DNA of 37,095 nucleotides from Hirudo medicinalis (taxonomy: Eukaryota > Annelida > Clitellata > Hirudinida > Hirudinidae), in NCBI GenBank assembly GCA_011800805.1, contig MPNW01000098.1:13201-50295 (forward strand). The letters are read 5' to 3'. This document shows positions 32,791 to 37,095 of the stretch, in pieces. The notes below the pieces were generated by a model, which was not told the DNA's origin, did no database searches, and saw only the letters and a list, made by a program, of their open reading frames with translations. The first letter of the stretch is position 1; the number at the start of each line of letters is the position of its first letter. The position numbers and the translations under genes were made by a program.

Positions 32791-33814
32791 GAGAAGAGAA
32801 TCTAAGAAAAGGAATAATGGAAAGGGGATCTCTCGTACATCACAATGGTTGATAAGGGTTTGCCAGTCGGAGTGTTAATTTCTCCATTATTTGTGGCATC
32901 AGATCTGACTGTTTATGGAATGTGATACGATGTTCAATCAAAGTAATTACCTTTGACAGTTGTAAAGTCATTTAATACCGAGTCATTCTGTTTCTTCTTG
33001 GAGGCTTGTTTGTGTGAGTTGAGGACAATCAATTATGTAGCGCACGTTCGCGAAAGCAGCAAATGCGCTGAAGTTAATTGCACGTTGAATGTATCGTGTT
33101 GTATTGATTCGTCATATTATTTAATAATTTCTAATTTATCTATTTGTTCCGACCATAATAATTGCTTAATAAAAATAATTTTAAGTCATAATTATGATTT
33201 ATGATACAATGACGAATATCCACTGCTGAATGGACTGTGGATAAGTTATCAAATAAGCTACTCAAGGTGACTTTGTCTAATACTTGAGAGACCATGACCT
33301 TGGGTTAACAACGTGTGAAAGAGGTGACACGAAGGTTGAATGCGGGGCTGAAAGGTCAAGCAGCCCTTGCATGGGCGAGTGACTTAGAATCTAAGCCTTA
33401 GATGAAACCTCTTTTAGACATCTTCTTCATCGTCATCCTGAAATGTCAGCACCATTACCGTCATCATTATCATTGTCATCATCATCGTCATGTCTTCAAG
33501 ACATCAACGTCCGTTGGCACTAAACGACCTAATCTTCATTGGTACCGTGACCGTTATCATTATCAATGGTCGCCATCATTATCATCAGCATTGGCCATCA
33601 TCATCTTCGGTATCACTATCAACATCACGATCGTGGTGGTTATCAGGAGATTTTCTCGTTAATCCACTGGTCCGGAATCTCTGATTTGATTTCTTCGAAA
33701 TGTTTGTGGATCACTGTGGCCAGGAATTAACAGGATTTCTCAGTCCAATGTCGCAATTATTGTGGTTATTAATGCGATTACTAATATTAAATTATTAATT
33801 GTTACGTATTGACC

Positions 33815-33900
33815 ATAATTATAATAATATTATGATATCAATAAACCTAGTAATGTAATAATTATAATAATATTATGATATCAATAAACCTAGTAATGTA
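33815..33900 (+). repeat. Perfect 43-base tandem duplication
   Basis: 33815-33857 and 33858-33900 are identical and directly adjacent, with no N between them. The unit contains ATTATGATATCAATAAACC. Confidence 0.95.
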
Positions 33901-34028
33901 ATTGCTATCTGCTTTACTTCATCCTCACGACTTTTAACTTAATACGGTTACTATTTTAAATCATCATTTTTTATAATATAGGATATTATAAATGTAAATG
34001 TAAGTTATAAAAATATAATATAAACAAT

Positions 34029-34036
34029 ATAATAAT

Positions 34037-34074
<38 letters not shown>

Positions 34075-34082
34075 TAATAATA
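34029..34082 (+). repeat. (AAT)n microsatellite
   Basis: AAT units with a single ACAAT interruption. Confidence 0.9.
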
Positions 34083-34354
34083 CAAATGTCCACGTGTAAT
34101 TATAAACTCCATTGTTGTTTCAATGGCTCACGCTGTTTGTCCTCGTGATTCGAGTTTTTGAGGACACGGGACGTTGTTTGAGGATGAAATTGGAGTTGAA
34201 TGAAAGGCCCTCGTAATCTTATTATCCTCTCAGGCAGGAACATGAGGTGATGCTCCTCTTCTTTGCATTATACTCATCGCCCCTGTGTCAACAGCGGCCT
34301 AACATGGGCGGTGTGGTTTCTGGGGAAATTTGGTGGCGAATGTTGGCCGAGACA

Positions 34355-34392
34355 TGGTGATGGTGATGATGATGGTGGTGATGATGATGATG
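34355..34392 (+). repeat. (GAT/GGT)n microsatellite
   Basis: GAT-class units with GGT variants. Confidence 0.8.
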
Positions 34393-34536
34393 GCAGCGAT
34401 TGTGATTGCGGTCGTCAACGATGTCATTAATGTTAACGACACAAATGTGCGCTATATAAATGAATGTCGTTGTCTCATCACTTTCAAGGCTTTAAGTTCG
34501 ATTCACTCAAAACAATTGTTATGCAATTTTATTTAA

Positions 34537-34619
34537 TTATATATATAATATATAATATATATATATATATAATATATAATATATATATATATATTATATA
34601 TATATAATTATATATATAT
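34537..34619. repeat. TA-rich alternating block
   Basis: Long runs of alternating TA broken by AATATA. The block is self-complementary and could extrude as a cruciform. Confidence 0.9.
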
Positions 34620-34977
34620 GAAATACAAATATGTATGTATATAATTAAATTAAAATGAATTAAAAGATATATAATTAAATGTAATTATGTGTAATTATAA
34701 TTAATAATTAATTTGATAATTATTTCAACCAAGGAACATTGAAATATTTTAGCGCAAAACATTGGTGTTATTAATTAGCCGAGTGATGTGTTATCAGCAA
34801 GCATGCCATTCCAAATATCCTTATCGCTCCATCCATCAGTCCAAACATTCATCCATCCACTCTTCCGTTCATCCAACCGTGTCTCCTCCCAATCATTCTC
34901 TCCTCCTTGCCATCTGCTTCCAATTCTTGGACACGCTTCTCCAGGTCACGTGTTGCCAATTTGACTACCACTAAACT

Positions 34978-35028
34978 GATGATGATGATGGTGGTGGTGG
35001 TGATGATGATGACGACGACGACGATGAC

Positions 35029-35063
<35 letters not shown>

Positions 35064-35064
35064 G
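34978..35064 (+). repeat. (GAT)n array with GGT and GAC variants
   Basis: About 29 triplets, GAT dominant, with inner blocks of GGT and GAC. It lies about 65 bases before an ATC/GTC block of opposite orientation. Confidence 0.9.
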
Positions 35065-35116
35065 ATTAAGATGCTGAATATGAGTTTTAGCTGCGGCCTT
35101 GTAGATTAAGGTTGTA

Positions 35117-35161
35117 ATTATTATTATTATCATCGTCATCGTCATCGTCGTCGTCTTTGTT

Positions 35162-35236
<75 letters not shown>
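35117..35236 (+). repeat. ATT, then ATCGTC, then long (ATT)n
   Basis: A short ATT run, a CATCGTC block (35131-35155) and a nearly pure ATT array (35166-35236). The middle block is complementary in type to the GAT array upstream. Confidence 0.9.
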
Positions 35237-35774
35237 GTTGTTATTGTTATTGTTATTACTACTTTTATTGTCAATGTCATCGACATCGTCTTCTTGTTCG
35301 ACTTTATCTTTGTTATTATTATCCCTCTACGCTTTTCTCATTCAGTTGCATGAATTAAAGCAGTATTTTATTGAAATGTTGCGAACAATTAAAAGCAGAT
35401 CGTACTGAACTGCAACGAATGGACTCGTCGGAGATTGAAAGAACTTCATGGTAAACTTTCAACGTTGTTTTGAGAATGGCGGACCCACATCATTGATAGC
35501 ATTCGAGTGGAGTGAGCGTTCAAGGAACAACTACACATACTCCACGATGTCTGCTCCTAACATGACATGCACGTTATTTAAAATGTCTTCATTCTTCTCC
35601 AACATTCTGGGAACATGTCATCTGCTATTGATCCCCACATCAATCTTTTCAATTCGTCCTCCTCCTTGTCTTCCTCATCATCTTCATCGTCTTCTTCCAT
35701 CTCTCGTCCATTCAACTGGAGTGAGTGGAAGTGTACTGTTGTCTTCAGGATGGGTGTTGTTCGGATCCTCCACC

Positions 35775-35852
35775 ATTGAGTGTTGAATGTTGAGTGTTGA
35801 ATGTTGAGTGTTGAGTATTGAGTGTTGAATATTTGATGTTGAATGTTGAGTG
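35775..35852 (+). repeat. Heptamer minisatellite GTTGAGT/GTTGAAT
   Basis: About eleven 7-base units, mostly GTTGAGT and GTTGAAT alternating, with variants ATTGAGT and ATTTGAT. The GTTGAGT-GTTGAAT pairs suggest a 14-base higher-order unit. Confidence 0.85.
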
Positions 35853-35948
35853 GTTTGCCAGTGGTCCTTGAGATCCTATTAATCCACAATGAGAGGTGGA
35901 TTTTCTGCTCCAATCAGGTACAAGTGAAATCTTGAGGCATTCTATTAG

Positions 35949-35984
35949 TGATGATGATGATGACGATGACGACGGCGATGATGA
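35949..35984 (+). repeat. (GAT/GAC)n microsatellite
   Basis: GAT and GAC triplets in an imperfect run of about 36 bases. Confidence 0.8.
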
Positions 35985-36260
35985 ATAGCAAGTACACATC
36001 CCCACAAAGGTTCACGTACATTCCCCGGAGTTTAGAACCCCATTTGCATACGGAAGTGTGTCCGTCTGTTTGGAGGAGTGCAATTGTTGGAAGTAATGTT
36101 TGAACAGGTGGATTAATTAACTCAGGTGAGTTTGTGGTCAGTCGGCTGGAAAGTCAGACAATATGGCCGCCCGTGCTAGTCGCTTTGAAACTTCTTGACT
36201 CGCTTCGAGCGATCGGACTTTTATTAATTCTGATTTTAGCCATTTAATGATCGTGACAAA

Positions 36261-36313
36261 ATGATGATGAAGAAGAAGACGACGACGACGACGACGATGA
36301 TGATGATGATGAT
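36261..36313 (+). repeat. GAT-GAA-GAC-GAT compound microsatellite
   Basis: Consecutive pure blocks of GAT, GAA, GAC and GAT, a stepwise compound array. Confidence 0.9.
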
Positions 36314-36491
36314 ATCATTAACTGTAATTTATTTAATTGGCAATTGTTTATGCAGTACTTATGTAAGGGTTCTAGCGGGCGTCGTCTTCATCGCAGTTGA
36401 AGATGATTACCTTGAATATCAAATGAGCGAGGGTTTGAATGCTAAGTGGATCACCATTCTTTATAAGACGTGAAAGCCTTGCAGTGTTAGT

Positions 36492-36611
36492 GCATCATTA
36501 TCATTATCATGATCATCATGGGCATCGCCATCTTCATCGTCATCACCGCCATCATCATCGTCGTCACCACCATCATCATCGTCATCGACGTCATCGTTCT
36601 CATCATCATCA
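36492..36611 (+). repeat. (ATC/GTC)n imperfect array
   Basis: About 120 bases of CAT, CAC and CGT triplets, opposite in orientation to the GAT arrays at 35949 and 36261. Confidence 0.85.
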
Positions 36612-37038
36612 CTATGACTTCATCGCAGACTTCATGGACACCTTTATCTTCACCATGGTGATAGATTGATGGTGCTTCCTCTCCTGCTAACACAAACAAA
36701 TTCAAACAAGTTCAAACACTCTCCGTTGAGTGGACGTTGAGCATCTTAAAGATGAAATTCTTTTCATGTCTCCGTTCGCTTACCTAACACTTCATGTGGT
36801 CGTGATGGATAAATTCGATATCATTTCGAATTTAACAAATTCATTATTAAATCACATGTTATTTATCGTCATCATCGTCGTCATCATTACTATTATTGTT
36901 GTTACTCGTGATTATAACTAAATAATAATTATAATTATAATAAAAATAATATTGGTTCTTATTATATTTTTTATTGTATTATTAGTTATCATTAATAGAT
37001 TAATAATAAATTATTCATTTTGTAATTATTATTTATTA

Positions 37039-37039
<1 letters not shown>

Positions 37040-37080
<41 letters not shown>

Positions 37081-37095
37081 ATTATTATTATTATT
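37040..37095 (+). repeat. (ATT)n microsatellite, runs off the window
   Basis: Nearly pure ATT to the last base, so its full length is unknown. Confidence 0.9.

Larger units (their letters stand above)
31860..37095. other. Intron 2 of the PTK7-like gene, repeat-rich
   Basis: At least 5.2 kb with no further Ig or other exon that I can recognise. It holds an RT relic, a 43-base tandem duplication, many GAT/ATC- and ATT-class microsatellites, a TA-rich block and a heptamer minisatellite, listed separately. It may also be partly intergenic if the gene call is wrong. Confidence 0.55.

Noticed and set aside
35775..35852. Heptamer repeat considered as interstitial telomere sequence or CRISPR-like array
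   Set aside because: The unit is not TTAGGG-like, there are no spacers, and the genome is eukaryotic.
34849..36705. Several His-, Met-, Leu- or Ile-rich frames
   Set aside because: Translations of GAT/ATC and ATT microsatellites and of the heptamer minisatellite.

Overview
This is a eukaryotic, metazoan nuclear sequence. Genes are split by GT-AG introns, A+T content is high, and intergenic DNA carries non-LTR retroelement and DNA-transposon relics plus very large trinucleotide arrays. The gene set (LDL-receptor family, PAK, BAG1, BUD31, a PTK7-like Ig exon) is bilaterian. The texture suggests an invertebrate, perhaps a spiralian such as an annelid or leech, but that placement is inference. 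The assembly has one 120-base gap (24904-25023) and three single-base N joints (3642, 13342, 20837). Two of those joints sit between perfect direct duplications and look like unmerged contig ends.

Layout. (1) 1-5318: three single-exon BTB-BACK genes in tandem on the minus strand, the first cut by the window edge. Their C-termini resemble the first discoidin-like domain of BTBD9. (2) 6271-8457, minus: a seven-exon JmjC (cupin-type) Fe(II)/2-oxoglutarate hydroxylase. (3) 9164-9991, plus: BUD31, four exons, head-to-head with the JmjC gene. (4) 11145-15187, minus: a group-I-like p21-activated kinase in five exons with a degenerate CRIB motif. Its first intron holds a nested pair of hAT-like elements. 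(5) 15738-16834, minus: BAG1, six exons (ubiquitin-like plus BAG domain). (6) 17128-28070, plus: a complete LDL receptor/VLDLR-type gene in 16 exons (851 aa: signal peptide, seven LA repeats, EGF-A, EGF-B, five-YWTD propeller, EGF-C, TM, FDNPVY tail). It starts 293 bp from BAG1 in divergent orientation. (7) 31060-31859, plus: the first two exons (signal peptide, first Ig domain) of a probable PTK7-like receptor. The rest lies beyond the window, after an intron of at least 5.2 kb packed with microsatellites and an RT relic.

All exon models were built by hand from splice sites. Each complete multi-exon gene closes in frame (435, 582, 1212, 1344 and 2556 coding bases). The genes do not form an obvious pathway. 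The notable architecture is two divergent gene pairs (JmjC/BUD31 and BAG1/LDLR) and a BTB tandem array. No CRISPR array, rRNA or convincing tRNA was seen.
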